DNA from: Magnetospirillum sp.
GTDB taxonomy: Bacteria; Pseudomonadota; Alphaproteobacteria; Rhodospirillales; Magnetospirillaceae
Direction of reading: 5' to 3'
Assembly (NCBI GenBank): GCA_020217035.1
Contig: JAIWOG010000290.1
Coordinates: forward strand, 1 to 19,524
DNA: 19,524 nt
Part shown: positions 7,975 through 15,799 of the stretch, piece after piece
Layout of the letters: every line of letters begins with the position of its first letter
How positions within the stretch are numbered: the stretch's first letter is position 1
Position numbers and translations under genes: made by a program
The notes under the pieces: generated by a model
What the model saw: only the letters and a program-made list of their open reading frames with translations
The model's database searches: none
Told to the model about the DNA's origin: nothing

Positions 7975-8861
7975 ACCAACCCCATCTCGCTCATCAGCCA
8001 GTGGCGGAACGCCGCCACCTTGGGACTGGACAGCCGGTTGGCCGGACAGACCAGATGATAGGCGTTGGACAGCAATTGCGCCGGGAACAAGGCGACCAGA
8101 CGGCCGTCGGCCAGTTCCTCGGTCACCAGGGTCTGCCAGACCAGGGCGGCACCCAGGCCCGACAACGCCGCCTGGATCAGCAGGTTGGCGTCGCCGAAGG
8201 GGCGCAGGCGCAGCGGCGCTTCCACGTTCACCCCCATGTTCTTCAGCCAGGCCGGCCAGTCGGGATAAGTGGGGTCCCAGTTCATGCCTTCGTTGTGCAG
8301 CAGCGTCGCCGCCAGCAAGTCGGCGGGTTGGCGCAGGGTCTGGGCCAGACGCGGATGGGCCACCGCCACCACCATCTCGGCCTTCAGGCGTTCCACGTGC
8401 AGGCCCGGATAATGGCCCGAACCATAGCGGATGGCCAAATCCACGTCCTCGGTGTCGAAATCCACCAGTTTGGTGGACGCCGCCAGGCGGAAATCCAAAT
8501 CGGGATGCTGGGCCTGCAACCGCTCCAGGCGGGGGATCAGCCAGCGGGCGGCGAAGGAAGGCGGGGCGGAAACCACCAGCGGGCCGTTTTCGCGCCCCAC
8601 CCGCATCCGTTCCACGGCGCGTTCCATGCGGTCGAAGGACTCGGTCAGCAGCGGCAACGCCGCCTGGGCCGGTTCGGTCAGGGTGACGCCGGCCGATCGG
8701 CGGAACAACTGCACCCCCAGGTAATCCTCGAGCGATTTGATCTGCTGGCTGATCGCCGCCGGGGTGACATGCAGTTCCTTAGCGGCGTCGGCGAAGGATT
8801 GATGACGGGCGGCGCTTTCGAAGGCACGGAGCGAGCGCAGGGGCGGCAAACGGCGAACCAT
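7971..8861 (-). CDS. LysR-family transcriptional regulator (GcvA-like)
   Basis: This 296-residue protein has an N-terminal winged helix-turn-helix (about residues 5-64, RSLRAFESAARHQSFADAAK, then TPAAISQQIKSLEDYLGVQL) and a periplasmic-binding-protein-like effector domain (about 90-290). The N-terminus LPPLRSLRAFESAARH and the pattern NEGMNWDPTYPDWPAWL resemble the GcvA subgroup. An AGGA site precedes the ATG at 8861. It is divergent from an EamA exporter gene with 99 bases between starts, the usual layout in which a LysR protein controls the neighbouring gene and itself. The effector is unknown. Confidence 0.92.
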   Translation of the reverse strand: MVRRLPPLRSLRAFESAARHQSFADAAKELHVTPAAISQQIKSLEDYLGVQLFRRSAGVTLTEPAQAALPLLTESFDRMERAVERMRVGRENGPLVVSAPPSFAARWLIPRLERLQAQHPDLDFRLAASTKLVDFDTEDVDLAIRYGSGHYPGLHVERLKAEMVVAVAHPRLAQTLRQPADLLAATLLHNEGMNWDPTYPDWPAWLKNMGVNVEAPLRLRPFGDANLLIQAALSGLGAALVWQTLVTEELADGRLVALFPAQLLSNAYHLVCPANRLSSPKVAAFRHWLMSEMGLV

Positions 8862-8960
8862 TAGATTTCCTAACAGGTGTGCTCAGAAACACTGGTTTGA
8901 AACGCTATCACGGACGGTGCAGGTTTTTCCGGCGAAAGTTTTTCTGAAAGGAACCTCGTC
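8862..8960. promoter_or_regulatory. Divergent lysR-eamA regulatory region with candidate LysR site
   Basis: The 99-base gap holds an interrupted inverted repeat GTGT-N8-ACAC at 8877-8892, the sort of short palindrome bound by LysR-type regulators. It lies about 15 bases upstream of the lysR ATG and about 70 bases upstream of the eamA ATG. A GAAAGGA ribosome-binding sequence (about 8945-8951) precedes the exporter start. The operator assignment is inference only. Confidence 0.35.
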
Positions 8961-9830
8961 ATGCGCAGCACCATGCTCATGGCGGCGCTTGCCGCCATCT
9001 TGTGGGGCGCCAACTTCAACCTGTCGCAATTGGTGGTGCACGAGATGCACCCCTTGCTGGCCGGGGCCGGACGTTTCGTCCTGGCCGCCCTGGTGATGTG
9101 GGCGGTGGCGGCGGCATGGCGGCACAAGGTGCCGTTGGCGCGGCATTGGCGGGCCTATTTCCTGCTGGGCCTGGTGGGGGTGGGGGGCTTCAACCTGCTG
9201 TTCTTCATGGGCATGGCGTCCACCTCGGCGGTCAACGGGGCGTTGATCATGGCTTCCAACCCGCTGGTGACCGCGCTGCTGGCCGCCTTGTTCCTGGGGG
9301 AAAAGCCGGGCCGGGTGCAACTGGCGGCCATGCCGGTGGCCCTGGCCGGGGTCGGCGTGGTGGTGCTGGGCGGCGGCGCCGGCCTGCATCTGGCCCTGGG
9401 CGACGCGGCGATGATCGGCGCCAACCTGGCGTGGGCGCTTTACAACGTGCTGGCGCGTCGGTTGATGCCGGCGGAAAGCGGAATCGCCAACACCGCCGGC
9501 ATCATGACCATGGGGGCCTTGGTGATGGCCCTGGGCGGCCTGGCGGTGGGGGGGCCTTCCCAAATGCCGTCGTCACCGGCCCTGGCGGCCTTGGCCTTCA
9601 TGGCGGTGGGTGGCTCGGCCGTCGCCTATCTGCTGTGGAACGCCGGCATTTCCCGGCTGGGGGCGGCACGGACCTCGGTGTTCCTGAACCTGGTGCCGGT
9701 TTCCACCATGACCATCGCAGCACTTGGCGGCCAGCCGCCCAGTGTCCTGCAACTGGCCGGCGGCGTCTTGGTCCTGGCGGCGATCAGCGCCCCGCTGTGG
9801 TGGCCGAAGCTGCGGCCGGCTACAGCTTAG
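8961..9830 (+). CDS. EamA/DMT-superfamily transporter
   Basis: This 289-residue protein is almost wholly hydrophobic, with about ten predicted membrane segments arranged as two EamA repeats (about 5-135 and 150-285). The first starts with LAAILWGANFNLSQLVVHEM and includes ALIMASNPLVTALLAALFLGEKPG. The second contains AYLLWNAGISRLGAARTSVF and LNLVPVSTMTIAALGG. Members of this drug/metabolite transporter superfamily usually export amino acids, metabolites or toxic compounds. The substrate cannot be read from sequence. It is divergent from a LysR gene, likely its regulator, and its 3' end overlaps the convergent small secreted-protein gene by 11 bases. Confidence 0.93.
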   Translation: MRSTMLMAALAAILWGANFNLSQLVVHEMHPLLAGAGRFVLAALVMWAVAAAWRHKVPLARHWRAYFLLGLVGVGGFNLLFFMGMASTSAVNGALIMASNPLVTALLAALFLGEKPGRVQLAAMPVALAGVGVVVLGGGAGLHLALGDAAMIGANLAWALYNVLARRLMPAESGIANTAGIMTMGALVMALGGLAVGGPSQMPSSPALAALAFMAVGGSAVAYLLWNAGISRLGAARTSVFLNLVPVSTMTIAALGGQPPSVLQLAGGVLVLAAISAPLWWPKLRPATA

Positions 9831-10161
9831 GCTCGACCTTGTCGCAGGTGCCGTCCCAGCGCAGTTGGGTGTCGACGCGGGCGAAGCGGCCGCTGACCCG
9901 GTCGATGCGGAACACCACCGCCGCCGGTCCCTGGGTGGGGTCGTAAAGGCCCAACCCGTCGCGATAGGCGGTGACCCCGTAAATCTTGCCGCTGGTGGTC
10001 TCGACCGCGTCCTTGGCGGCCAGGTCGATGGAAAAGGACAAAGGCGGCGACATGGCCGGATCGTTGGCCCGGCACGCCAGACGCAGGATGTCGGCGGGTT
10101 GGGCGGCGGCGGGGACGGCGGCGCAGGTCAGCAACAGCAAGGCGGGGATCAGGCGGGACAT
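9820..10161 (-). CDS. Small secreted protein of unknown function
   Basis: This 113-residue protein has a clear Sec signal peptide (MSRLIPALLLLTCAAVPAAA, likely cut before Gln21). The mature part of about 93 residues has a Cys at position 30 and one at 106 (near the C-terminal RWDGTCDKVEPKL), possibly a disulfide. It contains beta-rich stretches with alternating polar and apolar residues. I chose ATG 10161 because GGAG lies 7 bases upstream and the signal peptide starts there; an upstream in-frame ATG at 10200 would bury the signal peptide. I do not recognise a named family. It is probably periplasmic. Its end overlaps the exporter gene end. Confidence 0.75.
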   Translation of the reverse strand: MSRLIPALLLLTCAAVPAAAQPADILRLACRANDPAMSPPLSFSIDLAAKDAVETTSGKIYGVTAYRDGLGLYDPTQGPAAVVFRIDRVSGRFARVDTQLRWDGTCDKVEPKL

Positions 10162-10275
10162 GGCGGGCTCCGTGGGTTCGCCCCAATCTAGCATGACCAA
10201 GGGCAGCGTTCACGAGGCTTGCCAATACCTTGGTCGCGTTCCATCATATGCCGGGATGACCATTTCGGGGATATC
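10162..10275. promoter_or_regulatory. Divergent intergenic region before the EAL gene
   Basis: These 114 bases separate the small secreted-protein gene and the EAL-protein gene, which are transcribed away from each other. A GGGG run at 10267-10270 serves as ribosome-binding site for the EAL gene. A TTGCCA element near 10215 could be a -35, but no well-spaced -10 follows, so no promoter is called. Confidence 0.35.
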
Positions 10276-11916
10276 ATGGCCGACCGAGAGCGGGACCGCT
10301 TCGTCGCCCTGGCCTTTTGCCGCGCCGACATCTTGCTGGAACTGACCGAGGACATGGAGGTGGTTTTCGCCGCCGGGGCCACCCAATTGCTGTTGGGCGC
10401 CGTGCCGGAAAAACTGGCGGGCAAGCCGTTCCTGGATCTGGTGGCCGAGGACGACCGGGCGCTCACCGGCGAGATGCTTGAGGCCGCGCGCTCGCAAGGC
10501 CGCATCGACGACGTGGTGGTCAAGCTGAACGGTGCCACCCGGCGTCCCAATGTCGCCTTGGCCGGCTATCGGGTGCCCGATTTCGACAACCATTTCTTTT
10601 TGGCGCTGAAAGTCGAGCCGGCCTTCCAGGCGGAACGCCCGGACGACGCCGATATCAAGCGCGACGCCGCCACCGGCCTGTTGGACGAGGCGTCCTACGC
10701 CGCCCTGGCCGCCGACCGCGCCCTGGCCTTCAAGCGCGCCGGCGGGCGGCCGCAATTGTCGGTGGTCAAGGTGGACGGGCTGGAAAGCCTGAACAAGACC
10801 TTGGGGGCGTCCGACCGCAAGCGGGTGATGAAGGCGGTGGGCGAGATCCTGAACCAGCATTCGCTGGGTGGCAACACCGCCGGTCAGGTGTCGAACGACA
10901 GCTTTTCCTATCTGCATCGCGACGACGTCGAAGCGGAAGAGATCGGCAACATGATCTCGAACGCCGCCAAGACCCTGTTCAACACCGAGCTCAAGACCCA
11001 CAGCCAAACCCTGGACGCCGACGGCGCCGGCTTGGCCGAGCATCAGGTGGCCAAGGCCATCGCCCACACCATCCGACGCTTTTCCGAAACCGGCCAACTG
11101 GACAAGAAGAAAAGCATCGGCCAGGTGTTGAAGGGCCTGGTGTCCGACACTATCGACAACGTCGCCTATATCCGCAAACTGGTGTCCAAGCGTGACTTCG
11201 ACATGGCCTTCATGCCGGTCTGCGACATGCGCCTTGAACGCGTCCACCATTTCGAGGTGCTGACCCGTTTCCGCGATTCCCGCCCCGGCGTGTCGCCCTA
11301 TCACCTGTTCTGCCTGGCCGAGGAGGTGGGCATCGTCGCGGAACTGGACCTGGCGGTGGTCGACACCACCATCAAGACGGTGGCCGAGTTGACCCGCAAG
11401 GGCGGACTGCTGCCAGCGGTGGCCATCAACCTGTCAGGGCAGTCGCTGGCGTCACAGCAATTCGTCACCGAACTGCGCAAGTTGCTGGCACGCAGCGGCG
11501 TGCAGCCGCGCAAGTTCATGTTCGAGCTGACCGAATCGGTGAAGGTCGAGCAACTGGCCGAGGTCAACGCCACCATCCAGACCTTCCGCCAGCGCGGTTT
11601 CCGCTTCTGTTTGGACGATTTCGGCTCGGGGGCGGCCAGTTTCGACTACCTGAACGCGCTCGACGTCGATCTGGTGAAGTTCGACGGCCCGGTGATCAAG
11701 CGGGCGGCGGCCAGCCAGAAGGGCAGCGACCTTTTGGCCTCCATGGCCCGCATGTGCGCTTCCATGGGGGTGAAGACCGCCGCCGAGATGGTGGAAGACA
11801 AGCGGCTGGCGGGGCGCGTCTATCAGTGCGGGGTCGATTTCGGTCAGGGCTGGCATTTCGGCAAGCCGGAACTAGATCCTTTCGTTTATGTCGATCGTTT
11901 CATGGGCGGTTTGTGA
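10276..11916 (+). CDS. EAL-domain protein with degenerate GGDEF and PAS-like N-terminus
   Basis: The protein is 546 residues and has no membrane segment. Residues about 10-115 look PAS-like (LTEDMEVVFAAGATQLLLGA). Residues about 125-250 resemble GGDEF, but the active-site loop reads SNDSF (206-210) instead of GGEEF, so cyclase activity is unlikely. Residues about 310-540 form an EAL domain, which hydrolyses c-di-GMP. The likely catalytic and metal-binding residues are present: Glu327 (EVL in place of EAL), Asn385 (INLSGQS), Glu417 (FELTES), Asp447-Asp448 (CLDDFGSG), Lys468, Glu504/Glu507 (AEMVE) and Gln524. It may therefore be an active phosphodiesterase with a regulatory GGDEF-like domain. 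ATG 10276 is preferred because of GGGG upstream; an upstream in-frame ATG at 10219 is possible. It lies 92 bases before the histidine kinase gene on the same strand. Confidence 0.9.
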   Translation: MADRERDRFVALAFCRADILLELTEDMEVVFAAGATQLLLGAVPEKLAGKPFLDLVAEDDRALTGEMLEAARSQGRIDDVVVKLNGATRRPNVALAGYRVPDFDNHFFLALKVEPAFQAERPDDADIKRDAATGLLDEASYAALAADRALAFKRAGGRPQLSVVKVDGLESLNKTLGASDRKRVMKAVGEILNQHSLGGNTAGQVSNDSFSYLHRDDVEAEEIGNMISNAAKTLFNTELKTHSQTLDADGAGLAEHQVAKAIAHTIRRFSETGQLDKKKSIGQVLKGLVSDTIDNVAYIRKLVSKRDFDMAFMPVCDMRLERVHHFEVLTRFRDSRPGVSPYHLFCLAEEVGIVAELDLAVVDTTIKTVAELTRKGGLLPAVAINLSGQSLASQQFVTELRKLLARSGVQPRKFMFELTESVKVEQLAEVNATIQTFRQRGFRFCLDDFGSGAASFDYLNALDVDLVKFDGPVIKRAAASQKGSDLLASMARMCASMGVKTAAEMVEDKRLAGRVYQCGVDFGQGWHFGKPELDPFVYVDRFMGGL

Positions 11917-12008
11917 TTCAGTCACACGTCACGGAAAAGCCGTTCATATCCCTTTGCTAGAAGGGGCGCGGGATCAACCCGCCACCAGGGTCTGATGGGG
12001 TTCGGTAC
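11917..12008. other. Intergenic spacer with two small hairpins before the histidine kinase gene
   Basis: This 92-base gap contains two short inverted repeats. CCCTT-N6-AAGGG is near 11949-11964 and GCGGG-N5-CCCGC is near 11968-11982. Neither is followed by a T run, so they are not classic terminators. GGGG at 11997-12000 is the ribosome-binding site of the kinase gene. Whether the EAL gene and the kinase operon share a transcript is open. Confidence 0.4.
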
Positions 12009-14546
12009 ATGGTTTTCCGCTCGGGTTTGGGTATACGTGCCAAGCTGATCGGCATTTTCGTCCTGATCAAGGTCATCCCGCTGGTGTTTCTGGCGTGGTT
12101 CGCCTGGCAGGGGCAAAGCTGGTTGGCCGACAAGGTGTCCGCCAGCGTCGTCGGCATGGTGGTGCAGATGCGCGAAACCGCCGAGACGGTGGCCAATTCC
12201 ACCACCTCGGCGGCCATCAAGGCGCTGGACGACGCGGCCCGCGAATCTATGGAGCGGATGACCACCGACGTCGCCCGCGCCGTCGCCACCTTTCTTTACG
12301 ACCGCGACGCCGACATCGCCTCCGCTGCCCTGCTGGCGCCGGCCGAGGCCGAGTACCGGCGGTTCCTGGCGGCGCGGACCCGCAAGGTGGAACGCCACCA
12401 CCCGTGGGTGCTGGCACCCGACGGCAGCAAGTGGGTGCCGGGTCCGGAAGCGACGCCGCGCTACGACCTGCCGCCGGCGGTTCCGACCATTCCCGACCAG
12501 GCCCGCAACTTCAACTACCGCCATCCCGACGCCGTCGGTCTGGTGGAAGACCGGCCGCTGTTCCTGGAAATGACCTTCGTCGGCCTGGATGGCCGGGAAA
12601 AGGTCAAGGTCACCACATCGCCGCTGATGAACGCCGACTTGCGCGACGTGTCGCAGCGCCAGAACACCTTCGTCAAGGCGGAAACCTATTTCGCCCAATT
12701 GCAGGCGTTGAAGCCCGGCGAGGTCTATGTCTCGGACGTCGTCGGCGCCTATGTGGGGTCTCCGGTCATCGGCCCCTACACCCCGGCGGCGGCGCAGAAG
12801 CGCGGCATCGCCTACGCCCCTGACGAAGCCGGCTATGCCGGGGTCGAAAACCCGGTGGGCAAGCGTTTCCAGGGTATCGTCCGCTGGGCCACGCCGGTGG
12901 TCAAGGACGGCAAGGTCACCGGTTGGGTGACCCTGGCGCTGGATCACGCCCACCTGATGGAGTTCACCGACCACATCTTGCCCACCGGCGACCGCTACAG
13001 CCCGATTCCCGACGCCACCAGCGGCAACTACGCCTTCATCTGGGACCACAAGGGCCGCTCCATCGTCCATCCGCGCCATTACTTCATCGTCGGCTTTGAC
13101 CCCGAAACCGGCGAGCCGGCGCCGCCGTGGATGGACCAAGGGCTTTACGATGCCTGGCAGGCCAGCGGCCAGCCGGTCGCCCAGTTCCTGGCCGGGGTGA
13201 AGACCTTCGACGGCCAGTCGTGGGACAAGAAGGGCGCCGCCCAGCAGATCAAGGCCGGCCAACTGGGCCTGGATTGCCGATACCTGAACCACGCGCCGCA
13301 ATGCACGGGCTGGATGGATCTGACCAACAACGGCGGCTCGGGCTCGTTCGACATCTTCTGGAGCGGGCTGTGGAAGCTGACCACGGCGGCGGCCATTCCC
13401 TATCATACCGGACAATACGGTCAATCGGCCCGCGGCTTCGGCTTCGTCACCATCGGCGCCAACGTCGACGACTTCCACCGTGCCGCCACCGAATCCAAGG
13501 CGGCCGCCGAAAAGGTGGTCGAGGCCCACGACAACGCGCTGCAGCAGCAATTGGAAGCGGTGCTCACCCTGATCCGCGACCAATTGCACACCATGACCCA
13601 GCAATTGACGGCGTCCACCACCTTGATGGTGGCTTTGGTGATCGTCGTCGCCATCTGGATGGCGTCGCTCTTGACCCGTCGCATCACCACCGTGGTCCAG
13701 GGCATCCGCCGTTTCGAGGACGGCGACATGAGCTATCGCCTGCCGGTGCAAAGTCATGACGAAATGGGGGCGCTGGCCGATTCGTTCAACGACATGGCCG
13801 ACCGCGTCAGCGATTCCTTCCAGCGAGCCAAGGAAGCCCACAGCCGCGCCGAGGAAGCCAGCCGCATGAAGAGCGAGTTCCTGGCCTCCATGAGCCACGA
13901 ATTGCGTACGCCGCTGAACGGCATCATCGGCTTCGCCGAAATGCTGAAGGACGAGGTCGAGGATGCCGATTCGCGCCAAAATGCCGAGATCATCGAGAAA
14001 AGCGGCCGCCATCTGCTGGAATTGCTGAACACCGTCCTTGATGTCGCCAAGATCGAAGCCGGGGCCATGACCATCAACCGCGAGACGGTGCGCATCGGCC
14101 CGTTGGCCCGCGAGGTGGCGGCCATCCACCAGCCGGTGGCCCAGGGCAAGGGACTGGATTTCACCGTCGAACTGGACCCTGGCCTGCCCGAGACCATGGT
14201 CGCCGACCCGGTGCGGGTGCGCCAGGTACTGCACAACCTGCTGTCCAACGCGGTCAAGTTCACCAATAGCGGTTCGGTGCGCTTGTCGCTGCGGCACGAG
14301 GGGGAAGTCGTCGCCCTGCGGGTCGCCGACACCGGTCCCGGCATCGCCGCGGAACTGCAAGAAAAGATTTTCGAGAAATTCCACCAAGGCGATGCTTTCC
14401 TGACCCGCTCGCATGGCGGCACCGGTCTGGGCTTGACCCTGGCCCGGCATCTGGTGGACCTGATGGGAGGGACCATGAGCCTGGAATCGACGGTGGGGCA
14501 GGGCAGCCTGTTCGCCTTCACCCTGCCGGTGGAGCCGCAGGCATGA
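12009..14546 (+). CDS. Membrane sensor histidine kinase with large Cache-type periplasmic domain
   Basis: The protein is 845 residues. One membrane segment lies at about residues 11-32 and a second at about 537-556, enclosing about 500 extracytoplasmic residues. That region has Cache-like stretches (PLFLEMTFVGLDGREKVKVT, then NTFVKAETYF and GEVYVSDVVGAYVG) plus NYAFIWDHKGRSIVHPRH. It contains a close pair, Cys423 and Cys432. After the second segment come HAMP (TRRITTVVQGIRRFEDGD), HisKA with the phospho-acceptor His630 (SMSHELRTPLNGIIGFAEML), and an ATPase domain with N-box (HNLLSNAVKF, about 742-751), DTGPGIA, FEKFHQGD and GGTGLGL. No receiver is fused. Its TGA overlaps the next ATG (ATGA), coupling it to a free receiver protein. 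The ligand is unknown. Confidence 0.93.
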   Translation: MVFRSGLGIRAKLIGIFVLIKVIPLVFLAWFAWQGQSWLADKVSASVVGMVVQMRETAETVANSTTSAAIKALDDAARESMERMTTDVARAVATFLYDRDADIASAALLAPAEAEYRRFLAARTRKVERHHPWVLAPDGSKWVPGPEATPRYDLPPAVPTIPDQARNFNYRHPDAVGLVEDRPLFLEMTFVGLDGREKVKVTTSPLMNADLRDVSQRQNTFVKAETYFAQLQALKPGEVYVSDVVGAYVGSPVIGPYTPAAAQKRGIAYAPDEAGYAGVENPVGKRFQGIVRWATPVVKDGKVTGWVTLALDHAHLMEFTDHILPTGDRYSPIPDATSGNYAFIWDHKGRSIVHPRHYFIVGFDPETGEPAPPWMDQGLYDAWQASGQPVAQFLAGVKTFDGQSWDKKGAAQQIKAGQLGLDCRYLNHAPQCTGWMDLTNNGGSGSFDIFWSGLWKLTTAAAIPYHTGQYGQSARGFGFVTIGANVDDFHRAATESKAAAEKVVEAHDNALQQQLEAVLTLIRDQLHTMTQQLTASTTLMVALVIVVAIWMASLLTRRITTVVQGIRRFEDGDMSYRLPVQSHDEMGALADSFNDMADRVSDSFQRAKEAHSRAEEASRMKSEFLASMSHELRTPLNGIIGFAEMLKDEVEDADSRQNAEIIEKSGRHLLELLNTVLDVAKIEAGAMTINRETVRIGPLAREVAAIHQPVAQGKGLDFTVELDPGLPETMVADPVRVRQVLHNLLSNAVKFTNSGSVRLSLRHEGEVVALRVADTGPGIAAELQEKIFEKFHQGDAFLTRSHGGTGLGLTLARHLVDLMGGTMSLESTVGQGSLFAFTLPVEPQA

Positions 14547-14920
14547 GCACGCAGAAATACGCCTTGGTGGTGGACGACAACGACGTCAACCGTCTGTTGG
14601 CCGAGCGACTGCTGAGCAAGCTGGGCTGGCGGGTCGACAGCGCCGAGGACGGCCTGGCCGCCTTGGAGTGGATGCGCGGGCATTGCGCCGACCTGGTGCT
14701 GCTGGACATCTCCATGCCGGGCATGAGCGGCGACGAGGTTTGCCGCGCCGCCCGCGCCGAGGGTTTGTGCCAGGGATCGAAGCTGGTGGCCTACACCGCC
14801 CATGCCATGCCCGAGGAAAAGGCGCAATTCCTGGCGGCGGGCTTTGACGGCATCCTGACCAAACCCATATCGAAGACGCACATCGCCGAGTTGCTGGCCA
14901 GCCTGGGATTGGACCGATGA
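14543..14920 (+). CDS. Stand-alone response-regulator receiver domain (likely partner of the upstream kinase)
   Basis: This 125-residue protein is a single CheY-like receiver domain. The acidic pair Asp11-Asp12 (VVDDNDVNRLLAERLL), phospho-acceptor Asp55 (LVLLDISMPGMSG), Thr85 and Lys107 (ILTKPIS) are all present. The sequence style (VDDNDVNRLL and SMPGMSG) is that of receivers usually fused to hybrid kinases. It overlaps the kinase gene by 4 bases, so kinase and receiver look like a hybrid kinase split into two genes. No output domain follows. It overlaps the next gene (Cache protein) by 4 bases as well. Confidence 0.93.
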   Translation: MSTQKYALVVDDNDVNRLLAERLLSKLGWRVDSAEDGLAALEWMRGHCADLVLLDISMPGMSGDEVCRAARAEGLCQGSKLVAYTAHAMPEEKAQFLAAGFDGILTKPISKTHIAELLASLGLDR

Positions 14921-15372
14921 TTGCCCGCGTGCTTGCCCTGTTCCTGGCGTTCGTTGTCGGTTTTCCGGCCATGGCGGCTGATCATCCGACGCCGTTGCAA
15001 GTGCGCGAGATCACCTTGCGGGCCGCCGCCCTGGTGGCGGATCGCGGGGTCGACGAGGCCCGCAGGGCCTTCCACGGCGCCGGCGATTTCCGCTTCGGGG
15101 AAATCTATGTCAACGTCATCGACAGGAACGGCGCCTGGGTCATCTATCCCCCGGCCCCCAAGAACGAAGGCAAGTCGGTACTGAACGTCACCGACAGCGA
15201 CGGCAAGCTGTTGGTCAAGGAAATCATCAAGGTGGCCGAGGAACAAGGTGAAGGCTGGGTGGAATACCGCTGGCTCAATCCCGCCTCGAACCGTATCGAA
15301 CCCAAGCTGACCTTCGTCAAACGTGTGCCCGGCAAGGACTTGATCGCCTATGTCGGCCTCTATCGCCCCTAA
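14917..15372 (+). CDS. Secreted solo Cache-domain protein
   Basis: This 151-residue protein begins with a Sec signal peptide (MIARVLALFLAFVVGFPAMA, likely cut before Ala21). The remaining 130 residues form a single Cache domain: FGEIYVNVIDRNGAWVIYPP, EGKSVLNVTDSDGKLLVKEI, GWVEYRWLNP and a closing KRVPGKDLIAYVGLYRP. There is no further membrane segment and no signalling domain. Cache domains are ligand-sensing modules normally fused to a receptor, so a free periplasmic copy is unusual. It could bind a ligand and present it to the kinase's periplasmic region, but this is inference. The ATG overlaps the receiver stop (ATGA), and the next receiver begins 10 bases after its stop. Confidence 0.88.
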   Translation: MIARVLALFLAFVVGFPAMAADHPTPLQVREITLRAAALVADRGVDEARRAFHGAGDFRFGEIYVNVIDRNGAWVIYPPAPKNEGKSVLNVTDSDGKLLVKEIIKVAEEQGEGWVEYRWLNPASNRIEPKLTFVKRVPGKDLIAYVGLYRP

Positions 15373-15382
15373 GGAAACCATC

Positions 15383-15799
15383 ATGAGCGAACATATGGAA
15401 AAAGCCATTGCCGCCGCCATCGCCGACAAGCTGGTGCTGGTGGTCGAAGACACCTCGTCGTCGCGCATCCTGGTCTCGGGCCTGGTGCGCGGCCTGGGGG
15501 CCCACCGGGTGGTGTCGGCCACCGACGGGATCGACGCCCTGGCCAAGACCTTGGACAAGGATCTGGTGCCCGACGTGGTCTTGTGCGACTGGGTCATGCC
15601 CAACATGGACGGGCTGGAACTGCTGACCCGCATCAAGGCCGCCCATGCCAGCGTCAAGTTCATCATGATGACGGTGAAGACCGAAGCCGAGGCGGTGATC
15701 ATGGCCCGTCAGCACGGCGTCGACGGTTATGTGGCCAAGCCCTTCACCCGTGAAAGCCTGATGACGTCCTTGGCCAAGGTTCTGGGCGTTTCCCTCTGA
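15383..15799 (+). CDS. Second stand-alone receiver (CheY-like) protein
   Basis: This 138-residue single receiver domain has the acidic pair Glu22-Asp23 (LVLVVEDTSSSRILVSGLVR), phospho-acceptor Asp69 (PDVVLCDWVMPNMDGLELL) and a conserved Lys in YVAKPFTRESL. A roughly 15-residue N-terminal helix precedes the domain. I chose ATG 15383 because AAGGA lies 7 bases before it; an upstream in-frame ATG at 15350 would lie inside the Cache gene. The motif style resembles CheY-family receivers that receive phosphate and signal by protein contact. It ends TGATG into the Hpt gene. Confidence 0.92.
   Translation: MSEHMEKAIAAAIADKLVLVVEDTSSSRILVSGLVRGLGAHRVVSATDGIDALAKTLDKDLVPDVVLCDWVMPNMDGLELLTRIKAAHASVKFIMMTVKTEAEAVIMARQHGVDGYVAKPFTRESLMTSLAKVLGVSL

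Noticed and set aside
13145..13396. 83-residue minus-strand frame inside the kinase gene
   Set aside because: No ribosome-binding site and no domain; lies wholly within the kinase coding sequence.
11922..14450. 842-residue minus-strand frame opposite the histidine kinase
   Set aside because: Long only because of GC-rich codon bias; no domain and the kinase frame is complete.
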